Below are positions 1 through 11,276 of a DNA stretch of 64,000 bases, in pieces. The notes beneath the pieces are model-generated. The model made no database searches. It was given only the letters and a program-made list of their open reading frames with translations, and was not told the DNA's origin. Both the position numbers and the translations under genes were made by a program. The first letter of the stretch is position 1. Each line of letters begins with the position of its first letter. Origin of the DNA: Membranipora membranacea (Eukaryota; Bryozoa; Gymnolaemata; Cheilostomatida; Membraniporidae); NCBI GenBank assembly GCA_914767715.1, contig OU612071.1, positions 27,711,681 to 27,775,680 of the forward strand, written 5' to 3'.

Positions 1-397
1 CTAAACCTCTGACAGCATCCATACCTATTATTGCGGAAAATCCACATACCAGAGATGACGCCACAAAGCATCGTAATTTCACTGAATCACGACATGTATC
101 TAACACCAAGTCAACTTCTCCTGCACACTGAGTAGTTTTGCCATCGAGTATTGTCACAACACTAGGCTTAGAGTTGTGCTTAGCACCTAACACCTTGATC
201 ACATGAGATGTTACAACAGTCCGCTGACAACCTGTGTCAACCAACGATCTACACTGAACGCCATTGATCAAAATGTTTATCACAGGTAATGGCGCCTCTA
301 TTGCTGCGATGCGGGGCGAGTATCCGACGCAGATACTGCCCCGGTCCCATTTCCCTATCGGTTTGGGCATTTGTTTGCCAGGTGATCGGGTGAATCA
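1..397 (-). CDS. Retrotransposon Pol, N-terminal part (aspartic protease), cut by the window edge
   Basis: The frame is open from about 397 to the window's left edge, in the -1 frame relative to gag and overlapping its last 14 codons. It contains a retropepsin-like active site, SLVDTGCQRTVV, with the expected D-T-G, and further down a hydrophobic stretch SAIIGMDAVRGL that fits the family's second conserved segment (ILGxD). Protease, reverse transcriptase and integrase normally follow in order, but only the protease is visible. No in-frame stop is seen in this part, so the copy may be young. It is probably expressed by frameshifting from gag. Confidence 0.75.
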
Positions 398-1098
398 CAT
401 ATATAGCATCTTCGATCACGCTGAGCTCGACCACTAACATACCGCTCCTTTTTCCTGTTAGGACATTCCCGAGCTACATGCCCATTACCAGAGCAGACGA
501 AGCACTGTACAGCTTTTACATTTGACTTTACACCTGCACAAGCAAAAGCAGAATTGCCTCCCCTTGATGCAAGCATTGCACGCGCTTTCCCTACTAACTC
601 TGCGAGCCCCAACCTCTCAACATTAACAGTAGATTTTAACTGCATAGCTACATCAGAAGGTAGGCCTGATACAAATGCACACCTGACCAGAGGCTCACCA
701 TGATGTCCATGACCCATCAATGCCACCAACCGCCTTATATCAGCTAAATACACATCAACCGACTCATTCTCGATTAATACTCTGCTCTTCAACTCATCAT
801 ACGCTGTAAATGGATCAATGCTGAAAGCAGTGGATAACTCAGCTTTTAACAAATCATAATCATTCTTAGTTTCATCACTCAACTGTTGATATACAGAAAA
901 GGCAGGACCTGACAAGAACAATGGCACAAACTTAGGCAGATCTGTCAACCCTTGCAACTGTGCTACCAGCTCTAGCTTCTCTATCCAAACAAAGAACTCA
1001 CCACTAATCTTCTGGTCCTCATAGTTCTTGATGATATCAGAAAACCTTATAGCCTTGGATACCATGATTGCCGAAATAGCTTGAAGAATATGACACAC
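355..1098 (-). CDS. LTR-retrotransposon Gag-like protein with two CCHC zinc knuckles
   Basis: An open frame of 247 codons. The N-terminal two thirds resembles the retrotransposon gag family (helical, with a segment like VDVYLADIRRLVALMG and a following FVSGLP). The C-terminus has two perfect CX2CX4HX4C zinc knuckles, CFVCSGNGHVAREC (about residues 199-212) and CYICDSPDHLANKC (about 231-244), which in this family bind RNA. A second ATG at 1065 (MVSKAIRF) is an equally good start. The frame stops with TAG at 357-355, inside an overlap with the downstream pol frame. The fit is to a Ty3/gypsy-like element, but the reverse transcriptase lies outside the window, so the clade is inference. Its 5' LTR should lie at higher coordinates; I could not define its ends. 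Confidence 0.85.
   Translation of the reverse strand: MCHILQAISAIMVSKAIRFSDIIKNYEDQKISGEFFVWIEKLELVAQLQGLTDLPKFVPLFLSGPAFSVYQQLSDETKNDYDLLKAELSTAFSIDPFTAYDELKSRVLIENESVDVYLADIRRLVALMGHGHHGEPLVRCAFVSGLPSDVAMQLKSTVNVERLGLAELVGKARAMLASRGGNSAFACAGVKSNVKAVQCFVCSGNGHVARECPNRKKERYVSGRAQRDRRCYICDSPDHLANKCPNR
361..367 (-). promoter_or_regulatory. Candidate -1 ribosomal frameshift site (CCCAAAC) at the gag/pol overlap
   Basis: On the minus strand, two codons before the gag stop, the bases CCCAAAC sit in the X XXY YYZ register (..TGC CCA AAC CGA TAG). Slipping back one base puts the ribosome in the protease frame, which is open there. The heptamer form is the standard one for -1 slippage; its use here is inference. 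Confidence 0.5.
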
Positions 1099-3066
1099 TG
1101 AATTATATGTAAGATACTGAATGTTGTATTCTCATGAACTGCAAAGCCTAACTAAGGCAGTAGAAAAATCATCTCCACACTACAATTGCAAAACAACAAC
1201 TGAATCTTTATGAAAGAAACTGAAACTACATGTCACATGACTTGACCATGGGATTATGGGATATCTCAACATAAAATAAAAGGGAACATAACTACAATTT
1301 ACTAGCATATTAGCACAGATCACAGCAAGACAGCAAAAAAATTCGAAACAAGAGGGAGACGAGGCCGAAACTTATATCGATGGCGAAAAAATGAAAACTG
1401 CTACATTATTAATTTACAACTCATCAATTTTGACTTAGTCTGGGTTCTGACCAAATATTGAGGCCTTGTCAGTATACTCTGCAGATATATGAGTATTCCA
1501 ATGTGATGTTGGTAATATTGGCTGTTACTCGCTGCTTGTATGGTGTTCTCTACTCTATGTACCAGCTGTGTAAAGGTGTTTACATCATGACATGTGCACA
1601 GTGTTTTTTGTTTCTGTTCTTGCTATGTCACTGGCTGTCTGTTTTGAATTTTATTGGCTGTTGTTTATTGCCCAATAGGTCATACATACAGTCAACACCT
1701 TCGTGAAAAAACCATTGCATTATTATGGGTGGCTGGGTGCATTAATGTGACCAATGATCTTCCAAAACGATAATTGACAATAATAATTATACATCATAAA
1801 GCAGTATATAGTTAGATGTTGACTGGATGTATAACCCATCTGGTAGTCATCATAACAAATGGTTATAGTGAACAAGTATGACATCTATTCACGCATACCA
1901 ATAATTTTTTCGTCTTGCTGTTATCTCTAATTGAGAGCACAATTCAATGTAAAGTGAAAGATCGATGTTTTTATTGTTTAATATTCATTTTAACCACTGG
2001 CGACATGAAATTAGGACTCCACTTTTAGCATATCGTGGCTAAATTTGATGTAAACCTTATACTAACTCACGGTTTTGTTCGATTCGTAACCTAAGTGCTG
2101 CAGTCACATGCTTTTTGCAGAAGTTCCTGGAGTACTCCATGAACTTAAAAAATGCCATGAAAGGTTATCATCTGACAGGCAGGAATGACCCTATTTTAAT
2201 AGGATTTAGTTGAAAACTAACATTGCAAAAAGCAGACAGTACTGCACCAATAACAAACAACTTGGCAATGAAATCAGATTCATGAGGGCGAACCTGCGAC
2301 AGATATATTATCAGAAACTTCCTTGAAGGCCTAGTGTCCGTGTCAGAAGGTCATTGATGATAAAAGATAAGGATGCTTATTTCGTAATTGAAGTAAGTTA
2401 AAATTAATAAATAACAGTACTCAACCATGTTTCTGGATCAGGTTCCTCTTCTCTTCCATTCAAAGAAGCATTGTAGTTCCTATGTAGTTCAAATGTGCGA
2501 AGTGTCTCTACGTATGTCAAAGAGGCATTGTATTGATTGATTTGTTTCAACAGGGTATGTGCTAGCTTGCTATACATTTTATTGAATTTTAGTAAAGTCG
2601 ACCCATGGTCTCTGACAGCAATGGCATAATAATATAAGAATTTAGGTCATCTAATGAAGGAATACGATTGGGGCTGTGCTGTGTTGAATCTTAGTCAGTT
2701 ATCATTTGCACCAAGTTCCTGTGTGAGTAATACGAGCTGATATCATAAAATCTTAAAGGATTATTTGCTATAATGGAAATGAGTATGCTGATAAAAAATA
2801 TAGTTCAATCATTCCAGATAAATCATTAGCTCAAAAATCAACGATGATAACTAGTAACGAAACAACTTCAGGAATTATATGAAAGCATAAAACCCCTTGT
2901 AACCTTTATGTAGTCAGTTGTCAGTGATTATCATATATGAATTTACTCAAAAGTTATTATTTCAGTTCAAAAAAAAAACATTATTGACTGAAAATTCAAC
3001 AACCTTAATAAAATTTAACTCATAATCATAACTTCATAATCAGCAACAAGTTTAGCAATAGGCATT
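1099..3066. other. No gene recognised: retrotransposon 5' flank and intergenic DNA
   Basis: Just upstream of gag this should hold the leader and 5' LTR of the retroelement, but the second LTR is outside the window, so no LTR can be delimited. A minus-strand TGGTCAGAACC at about 1447 might be a primer-binding site; this is weak. Short open frames here have no recognisable content. A copy of a dispersed repeat lies at about 2095-2310. Confidence 0.4.
2095..2310 (+). repeat. Interspersed repeat family 1, copy 1
   Basis: Begins with a block like AGTCACATGCTTTTTGCAG, then AGTTCCTGGAGTACTCCATG, a GAAAGGTTATCATCTGACAGG block, and later GACAGTACTGCACC. The same ordered blocks recur at 7262-7660 and 8178-8535, and in inverted orientation at about 9290-9366. 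No coding content is recognised. It is an old, diverged, non-autonomous element of unknown class. Confidence 0.55.
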
Positions 3067-6000
3067 TCAATAACTGTGACACCACAACTTCACATATATC
3101 TCAACAATCATGTGAACAGAATGAAATCTAAAGAAGAGAAGAATCGGCAGAGTAAACTGTGCGATACCCATCCACTTATCACCATAAACTACTCTAGTCC
3201 ATGGTGACTTCTCTATCAGCTCAAACTCTAAAAAACTTCCGTTCATCCAGAACATGAGGTTAGTCATTGCCAGGAACTGAAGTGAAACTGTCAGTATGAA
3301 ACTCTTGCGAGGAGAGCTTCGAATATTTTGCATGATCCTTGGATTGCTCGAAAGAGCAGTAAGAAGATATGTTTGCAGTGGTATTGTCAGCAGCTCAAAT
3401 ATTTGAATTGCTGTGTACATGCGAACATCACTATAAATCTCATATGGAGTCTGATCAAGTGATTGGTCTGCCTTGACTATCACTATTGTTGAATCATTCG
3501 CGAGGCTCAATGCTAGCCCTGGGTAAATCTTCAAACACATTAGCAATGAAGTACCTACAGCTCCAACCATCAGCAGGATGGCTGAGATAGCCAGCCGCAC
3601 CGGCTGAAAATAGGAATAATTTGAGTATGATCAATTTCAAATCACGATAAAATGATGTTGATGAGCCTTCAACAATCCTTCACAGATGTATTCGATGTTC
3701 TGACTTGTGCTCGACTTTTCATTGGTTTTCAAGCAGCTGTCCAGTTGGAGCTAGAAAGAGACTGATTTTATATGTGGAGGCAATATAATGTATATGATTT
3801 ACTTACTTTTGCTGGAATATATGTGTAGATTAAGGCAATCGACACCATCAGCACGACAAATACAATGATCGTGATGGCAAGATTACTGACTGTCATGATG
3901 GTAGAAATGATTCCCACATCTCTTAGAGCATCAGTGGCAATCAGACCGACTGAAACTGAGTTTACTAGACAAATAACAAAGCTGATGAGAATTCCATGAA
4001 TATTAAAACCAACTGCATTCTGATCAGAGCGCTCCTCTTGTTGCTCAATATTTCCTATACTGGTAGTTACTGTGCTCTCAATTTCTGTAGATGACCTAGG
4101 AGAAAAATAATTGAACAGGTGGATATTATATTCTTTGCTTCTTTCTTTAGATAAAAACATTGTTAGCACTTTTTAAATGATTTTTATGACTTTAAGGGGT
4201 GCAGTTGATTGACTATCCAATCAAATCCAACTAACTTTTCTCTTGTTGTAATTCATAGAAACAGGAACCTACCTGTGGAGATCTGACATGTTGGTATGGG
4301 CACTGTCTTCTTCGTGTCTCCCATCAGGAATAAGCACTTCGGTATCAACTTGAGCTTCATCACTCTGATTAGGTAGCCCTAGAAATTCAAATATAAGATA
4401 AAAAGTTGCATATAGAGAAAAATAGATCAATTTGAAAATTCAACTTCCTATTATCAATTCTAAAAATACCACTCAGATCAGGGGGTGCATGAAAGTTTAT
4501 CATAATTAAACCGGATCATGTTATATGAGTCATACTTATCCCAAGAGTTCGGCAAAGTATGAGCTTAAGTGGTGAATTTCAATTTAATTGTATAATATTG
4601 ATTCAAATTAGAATTACTTGAACCAAATGGAGCGCTGACATCAGGGTGGGCTGACAATTGAGATTGTTGACATCAAGCCATTTCTGTGACCTTGTAATCA
4701 CAAGAGACACAGGTGAGCAAACTAGTTTATATTTCATGATTCTAGCTAGCTAGATTGAATAAATATAGAGTGTTAGGAAAATAAAGTCAGTGAAATGGCA
4801 GCGGAAGTGTGCAGCACCCCTTGACTGCCTGCCCTGTGATGAGGTGTGGATGGCCTACCTTTGATAATAGTAATACTGAATAGAACACCAAGAGTAGACA
4901 GGCAAAACTCCATTTCAAATGGATAAAAGTACTTTGCAACTTCTTTCATCTTCTTTTGAATCTCTGCTGTACCATTGAGGCATTTTTCATAATCAATGGT
5001 AGGTATGGTTTCAGCCAAGTTTTTCAGTGAATAGCTGTTATCAAGCCTCTCCTAAAATAAGAAGGCAGTAAAATGCTTTGAAATTTGAGTTGAAGGGAGG
5101 GTAGTCGAGTTAGGAGGAGATTTGTCAAGATATAGCAAGGGTAGACAAGTTAAAGGGGAAGGTAGTTGATATCACGATAGGGCATTCGTGTTAGAAGGGA
5201 GAAGTTAAGGTAAAGGGGCGGAAGTTCAGTTATGAGGAGAGTTTTCAAGATAAAGGAAGGGTAGACAATCCATCGCACTTTACCTTTGTTTCGTTGAAAA
5301 ATGTAAAGCAGAATAGTGATATGTTCGTGCAGAAGATTAAAGCAATCACTGATCGGAACACCCACATCCCTTTTGTCAGTCTAACTGTATGCTTAGCAAA
5401 CTTTCCTAAGAAAATAATCTGCAAAAGATCATCGAGTGTTAAACATCAATGAAGTTGATTAATATAGTTGCTTATAATCAGGTAATCTTATCCATGGCAG
5501 AGATATCGGCTGTCTCAGGGTTGAGGCTGCAATTGCCGCGTCAGATCTATCTATGTTTTTAGGCTGGTTAGAGCATACATGGTGGTTAACCTGGGGGGTC
5601 TTTCAATTAGAAAGAGCGATGCATTACTAAAGCAAGTTATCACTATCACATCGCTCAAAATTATCACTCACTTGGTCTTTCAATTAGACAAAATCGCTCA
5701 CAAATCACTCACTCAGAATTTATATAGTTCCATCAAGTGACTGAGCGATCTGAAAGCGAGACCCCTAGCAGGTATCGCTCACTCTGTGAGTGAACGATCA
5801 GATTGCAATTTTGGCTGTTTCTAATTGAAAGACCCCCCAGACCGGTATTCAAAAGATCGTGGTGGGATTCAAACCCATAAACTTGTACACTTGTGCACAG
5901 AAGGAACATTGATCCAATCAACTCAGCCACCTCTTAATCCCACTAGTCAAATATAGCCCGATACAGCTATTATTTGGCTTTGAGTAACATTCATTTTAAA

Positions 6001-7015
6001 AAATTGAAAGTTTAAAGCCCTCTTAAAACAATCATTTTACATCTTACTCACTTGTATTGCTATGTATACCCCTTTGATAAATGAGTATGTTACATTTAGT
6101 TGGGATTGGGTTATCATGTCAGATGCTGTTGAATTGTTAGTTTGATTTGATAACCCAGCAGCGAGCACAGATATACAGTGTAAGTCTCCAGATAAGTTGA
6201 ACACGCCAAGTAGGACTGCTCCGCAGCCAAACAATATAATAGGAACTAAGTGAATAATTAGTGTCTTCTGATCCACATCAGGTTCTAACCTGACCCCGGC
6301 AAACTTGGAGCGGAATGTACCTATATCAGAAAAAAGAACAAGATGTGACACACACACACTCACACACATATCAAGCTTTATTCATTGATTGTCAGCCACC
6401 TACTGGCTCTGCCTGTTTCTTGACCAAAGTTTGTTCATAAAATCCTCATTCATTGTAGGTTTGCTAGAAGTATTTCGTCAGACGGTCCCATAAAAGCTTG
6501 GGCTACACCTTTGAGATATATTGTCTCCCATTGTGCATTGGATCTAGGAACAGTTTCTGTGTCTTGATCTGAACATCTGCATATTTGCCTAAAACAAGAA
6601 CCTAGCAATACAGGATTAAGTCTGGAAACCTGACCAACCCAGACCACCACACCACTCTGACTCGTTTGAACACTTAATACTTACTTGCCGAGCAGACAGC
6701 TACAATCGATATAATAGCCAAAGAGACCAGGATGATAAGTACACAGAGTATATGTACTTCAGTAATAGCCTTTACACTCTCCCTACAGTCGTTCAGCCAT
6801 TCTGAGAGGAATAGGACAACTAAGCAGCTTAGAATTGTTGCCTTCATCAAACCTGCTGCAAACCCTCCTCGCTGAAACTTACAGCTAACCATCTTTGCCT
6901 CTGTGATATGAATGACTTTCCTACAATCAGGATGTTTATCATGCCAATTTTTTTTTCTGCTTAGTTTGACTGTTCTGGAAATGAAACTTTCAAATATATC
7001 ATTTAATTGTTCCAC
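3067..7015 (-). CDS. Otopetrin-like proton channel (7 exons, 619 aa)
   Basis: Otopetrins are multipass proton channels of the plasma membrane. Exons on the minus strand: 7015-6685, 6320-6052, 5418-5284, 5051-4859, 4378-4273, 4095-3807 and 3603-3067. All have GT..AG junctions with matching phases, and the total is 1,860 nt including the stop. The last exon ends with a hydrophobic helix running into LLFFRFHSVHMIVEIYVKLW, matching the family's conserved final segment (YRFHS..CL.EIW). Exon 4 holds YFYPFEMEFCLSTLGVLFSI, like the family's central YPF.iEy.l motif. I count roughly twelve hydrophobic segments, and length is typical. Exon 5 is short, polar and acidic, a likely cytoplasmic loop. The start is the first ATG in exon 1 (MEQLNDIF); a further 5' non-coding exon is possible. 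Otopetrin identity is from motif memory and overall layout, not alignment. Confidence 0.8.
5090..5270. repeat. Imperfect local duplication in an otopetrin intron
   Basis: Two diverged purine-rich copies, near 5090-5150 and 5210-5268, share blocks such as AGTTAGGAGGAGA/AGTTATGAGGAGAG and AAGGGTAGACAA. It lies in the intron between the third and fourth coding exons and has no coding content. Confidence 0.45.
5591..5840. mobile_element. MITE, 250 bp, with perfect 23-bp terminal inverted repeats
   Basis: The left end (5591-5613, starting CTGGGGGGTCTTTCAATTAG) and the right end (5818-5840) are exact inverted copies over 23 bp. Part of the terminal sequence is repeated internally at about 5671-5690. 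There is no open frame of note, so this is a non-autonomous DNA transposon. It sits in the intron between otopetrin exons 2 and 3. Target-site duplication is at most two bases (AC on both sides); the superfamily is not assigned. Confidence 0.8.
5855..5945 (-). mobile_element. tRNA-derived SINE-like element
   Basis: Read on the minus strand there is an A-box-like GGTGGCTGAGTTGATTGGAT and, about 50 nt on, a good B box GGTTTGAATCCC. The spacing and a long middle region resemble a tRNA-Leu/Ser head. The arms do not fold into a clean tRNA, so it is more likely a SINE head than a working tRNA gene. It lies directly beside the MITE in an otopetrin intron. Confidence 0.45.
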
Positions 7016-7261
7016 AATATAATCCAGAGATCACTGAATCAACTTTGACTTCACAGCAACACACATACCTTAGTTGAGAATGGCTGTCCAAGCTGTGATT
7101 GACACCTACCTCTATGTATCCGACGGGTAATATAAGCAGAATGTTTATCTTGTGAGATATTTGTTCTTCATTACAGCTGCACCTGACCTGAATTAGTAGT
7201 GCCTTGTGTTTATGAAAAGGTATCAAGGGATAAACACTCAAGCCTGATTCGATCTTCTCAG

Positions 7262-7660
7262 TTTACATGTACAGCAGTCATGTGCTGTTTACAAAAGTTC
7301 CTGGAACAGTCCATGCAAAATTGTCACGCCCATTCAAAATCAAAAATGTTATAAAAAAAGGTCATTTTTTGACAGGGTCTGTGGACCTTTAGTTAATTGA
7401 ACTAAAGGTTTAGTTCATGGGTGCATATTCAATAGGAAAAAATGATATTATCATTTAACACCTTAATTTGTTTGAAGCATGTGCCAAAACTGACAGAAAT
7501 GCACTGATAGCTAAACAAATCTATTGAATGACATCTAAAGGAGGAAGTATCTGGGTTATCAAGTAACATAGTTTATCTATGCCTAATAAACACGGTGATA
7601 GTGCCGTATCATATTAAGCGGCTCACCGATAATAAAGCATCAGTTGGCTAATAACTAACA
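7262..7660 (+). repeat. Interspersed repeat family 1, copy 2
   Basis: Shares ordered blocks with the copies at 2095 and 8178: ACAGCAGTCATGTGCTGTTT, AAGTTCCTGGAACAGTCC, a GGTCATTTTTTGACAGGG block, GACAGAAATGCACTGATAGC, GGAGGAAGTA and an ATAAACACGGTGATAG block. It lies just upstream of the otopetrin start. Confidence 0.6.
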
Positions 7661-8177
7661 TGAAACTTGATTGATTAACTGGTTGATTAAAATCAAATGG
7701 TTGATTATAATCATGTGTCTTATCACTCGCCCATACCGAAGCATGAGCGGTGAAACAGTAGTGCCTTAGGGGCTAGCAGCAATATCTGCGCCTATTTGCT
7801 CTCTGTTTGAAGGCAGGTCAGAGCACACCTAGGGGCCAACCAAATCCTAGCAGTCTATGGACTGCAGTGGGAACTGGCTGCTTGTTAAAATTTAAAGCTT
7901 TGTCTCTGTAGATGTATGATTGTCCTACAATGGGGATACACCTGCGGTTTGACTAGCCAACTTTCTATTCAATGACAAACCAAACTGAAAAAAAGTTTCC
8001 TAGCTGAGTAGAGATTTAGTACAGTACAGTACATTGGTTTGCAAACTGTAATTGACAGCACCTCAGCATTTTGCTATTAGATGCCACAGGTGACGTTTAG
8101 ATCACCAAATGTGCTGCAATTCGATGCATATGTATAGATGGCCGCTGAATTAATCAATGTCTTGCTAGTCAATAACC

Positions 8178-8535
8178 TTAGTACAGCAGTCACATGCTTG
8201 TTTACAACAGTTCCTGGAAGACTCCGTGCAAAAGTGCAAGGCCTACACATGACGACAAATGTGATGAAAAGGTCATCTTTTAACAAAAAGGGATTTTTGC
8301 ATTTTTGATGAGAAAAAAATTTGAGAAATTTTAAGATCGTAATTTAATTTTACTGTGAGCCAAAATATGACAGCACTGCACTGATACCCAAACTAATCAG
8401 TTAGATGAGATCATAGGAGGAAGTAGGCGGTTATCTAATAACAATGTTTATCATTGCTTGATAAACACTGCGATGGCGTTATGTCAAAATCATCATTCTA
8501 TCGATTATAGAGCATCTTTTAGGGCAATAAACAAC
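8178..8535 (+). repeat. Interspersed repeat family 1, copy 3
   Basis: Matches copy 2 block for block: ACAGCAGTCACATGCTTG, CAGTTCCTGGAAGACTCC, AAGGTCATCTTTTAACA, GACAGCACTGCACTGATAC, GGAGGAAGTAGGCGGTTATC and AAACACTGCGATGGCGTTAT. The near-full-length pair gives the family a length of about 360-400 bp. Confidence 0.6.
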
Positions 8536-9289
8536 AAATAATAATCAAATTATATCAAGAGTATCATGTGCTGCTTGAAAAGCTAGACCATTATAATTGA
8601 ATCATCATTTTATTATACCTTATGATCAACTGACAGTACTTTTTGATGATCCATATAAGTGAAAGTACCCTTGCTCTGTCTGTGGTGCTGGTAGAAGTGT
8701 AGTCAGCTACAGTACTGTACTCAAATTTATGTAGTGGCACACCAAGATTAACCACAATCTACTATCGGCGTCCAAGGCAAAGCTTGAGAATTCAAATTAG
8801 TATGATATACTCGCATGATAGATGTATAGATAGATCTGAATGGTTTCATGAAATATTCTCAAACCAAAAGTATACTCATGATATAAAGTTTTTGATATTA
8901 GCGGACAGCCATCTAATGTTCAAATGTGAATTTGTTAATTGAAACGACACAGAGATACGAAACTTCAGTTGGATACTCCCCGCCTCCTCCTTAGACTTTA
9001 TATCGTTAGATATCCTGACTCACAAGCATTTATTTGATATTACAAGATATTTTTTAATCCACTAAAAGTCAGACTTTACTTTACTCATTTTGTTTATGTT
9101 TCTTTTTGGTATTCCCTACTCATGTAACAGTATAAACACTCAATCTCGCAGCATACCTAATGTTTGTGACAAAATAAACCAACCAACCAACATGCAGGAT
9201 CGAAATTATGATGTTGCATGAGTAAATCAGTTAATTACATAAAAGAAACTGCTTGTTACTGTCTGTCAGAAGATGACTTCTAATGACAT
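8536..9289. other. No gene or clear element recognised
   Basis: AT-rich non-coding DNA between repeat copies. No open frame, tRNA fold or clear inverted termini were noticed. Confidence 0.4.
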
Positions 9290-9366
9290 TGTCAAGTTAA
9301 ATTACTGCTGCAATTGTATCATGGACTACTCCAGGAACTTAAACACACAGTATGTGACTGTAGTAC
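9290..9366 (-). repeat. Interspersed repeat family 1, inverted 5' fragment (copy 4)
   Basis: On the minus strand it reads CAGTCACATACTGTGTGTTT, then AAGTTCCTGGAGTAGTCCAT, the same leading blocks as in copies 1-3. Only about 75 bp can be followed. Confidence 0.5.
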
Positions 9367-9505
9367 AGTGATTAAAGCCGACTTGTATCTCAATGTATTT
9401 AGATCTTCATGGAATTATGGCATCACTCGATCGCAGACAAGAAAGGTATAATGATAGTATAACCGGAGCCTCTATCGGTTCTTTACTAAAGTATCTGATG
9501 AAAGA

Positions 9506-10002
9506 CAGTTTTCTGAGCTCTTACTTATGCGGAGTTGTCCTCTCTCCAGTTTGGTACTTTTAACCCACGCCGCATAGGAAAAACCTGCTGAAAGAGGGTT
9601 ACCTTGAAAATTGCTTATGATAGGATAAAAATGAGTTTTGATTCAGAGTCTGCACCATTGAAAACCCTGTGAGACAGGATTTCCAAATCATTGGATTCTT
9701 GAATGTTGTTAAATCTTAATTTTAGTGACGAAACTCATGTAAATATCTGCCAAATTGTCCGCAAAACAGGCAGAAAATGCTATAATTGACTATCTAAATA
9801 CTAAAATTATTTCCCAAACTATGTCCATATGGTTTTCAATGAAGTAGATTCTGAATCAAAAATCGTTTTTATCCTATTATAAGCGGTTATCAAGATAACC
9901 CTCTTTTCAGCACGTTTTTCCTGTGCGGCGTGAGTTAAAAGTACCAAACTGGAGAGAGGACAACTCCAAATTGAGGCCTAAATCAGAGCTCAGAAAACTG
10001 TC
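9506..10002. repeat. Large imperfect inverted repeat (arms about 150 bp, spacer about 190 bp)
   Basis: The left arm at about 9506-9652 and right arm at about 9844-10002 are inverted copies. Shared blocks, read on the plus strand in the left arm and on the minus strand in the right, are GACAGTTTTCTGAGCTC, GGAGTTGTCCTCTCTCCAG, TTTGGTACTTTTAAC and TAGGATAAAAA. The arms would form a long foldback. It lies directly upstream of the LINE fragment; it could be the ends of a foldback transposon or two head-to-head copies of a repeat. Confidence 0.75.
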
Positions 10003-10404
10003 TATTGACACAGTCGAACGCCTTTTCAGAATACATGCATTCCAGTCAATGCATTCTGAAATGATTTTAAGAATCACATCTGAACACAAAAATCCAGGCC
10101 TAAATTCGGATTGCAGAGAGTGAAGTCAAATGTTTTATCAAGGAAGCAGTAGCCTATATGTGTGAATTAATATATTTTTCTAATAATTTCGTTAAAACTG
10201 GTAGTACAGAAATTGTTTCTGAGGAATGCAGTAGGAAAGGATCTCCAAAAGAAACACTATTAACAAGTCACCTGTATTTGCCATTATATCAAAACCCTAC
10301 CAAGCTGGTCTGTCCCAATAAAAGAACAGTGTTCTCTGTGAAAGTCTGCAACCATCCTTTCAGACTGTTTCTATCGTATGAACAAATAATATACAATATA
10401 TATA

Positions 10405-11037
10405 ATGTTCCCTTCACTCTGGAAAACAGCTGAGATTCTACCGATACCGAAAACCACGTCACCCCAAACCCACAATGACTGCAGACCGATCTCACTCCTA
10501 TGGCACTGTTGGAAAATTATGGAACATTTTTCCGTCAAACAGGTGCGACCAGTCTCAATCTAGCCTAACCAGTTTGCATATACACCTGGAAAAGGATGTA
10601 CAGATGCTCTTGTCAGTTTTATCACTGACGCTGCCCTTAGACTGGGTAAGAAACAAGTCAAAGGTATTCACGCATTACTCATTGACTATAGAAAAGCCTT
10701 CGATAACATGGATCCTAATATTCTCGTTCACAAACTGTATTCCAAGGGACTAGGAGATACAAGTATCAAACTAATCCAGAGCTTCCTAACAGACAGAGCA
10801 GCCTCAGTGGTGATAAGACAATCAGACATCAAATCTAATGAGCGTCCTGTGAACATCGGAGTGCCGCAAGGAAGCCTTCTGGGTCCTGTCCTATGGATTA
10901 TCTTTGTTGATGACATGCCAGCAGAGTCAGCTAGTGTAATGAAGTATGCAGATGACAGCACAGCATACTGCGATATAACAGCCAACAACACCTCAACGCT
11001 ACAAGCCGCAGCAATTCTCAACTTGGAGTGGGAGTAA
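10405..11037 (+). pseudogene. Non-LTR retrotransposon (LINE) reverse-transcriptase fragment
   Basis: One frame carries the ordered RT motifs of LINE elements: SLWKTAEILPIPK and DCRPISLL (about 10414-10497), QFAYTPGKGCTDALV (about 10570), LLIDYRKAFDNMD (about 10675), GVPQGSLLGPVLWIIFVDD (about 10858) and the catalytic MKYADDST (about 10939). A TAG at 10561-10563 interrupts it, and the frame ends soon after the YADD box, so endonuclease and 3' parts are missing. Dead fragment of a jockey/CR1/RTE-type LINE; the clade is not resolved. Upstream frames (10158-10433) may be its frameshifted continuation but show no motifs. Confidence 0.85.
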
Positions 11038-11276
11038 TCTCCTCTCCATCGAAGTTGATTTTGGAAGGTCACATTTTGACCTGGCTGTACAGACTACTAA
11101 ACTTTTAGTGTAGTTATGTTTAGTTCTTTGATGTCTGATGAGGCTGTATGAACAAGCATGTATAATATTGATGTGAAAAGAAGTCTATAAAATATTTAAA
11201 ACCTAAAAATACATTTAATATATTATCAAATAAAAGTAAAATCCTTTAACTCTAAGTTTTTGTGTTTTCGAAGACT

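Noticed and set aside
1458-1706. Hydrophobic 82-codon open frame
   Set aside because: No motif, lies in the expected LTR/leader of the retroelement, and composition is low-complexity hydrophobic.
9907-10123. Open frames on both strands within the inverted repeat
   Set aside because: They lie in the repeat arm, with no recognised protein content; the same sequence in the other arm is broken.
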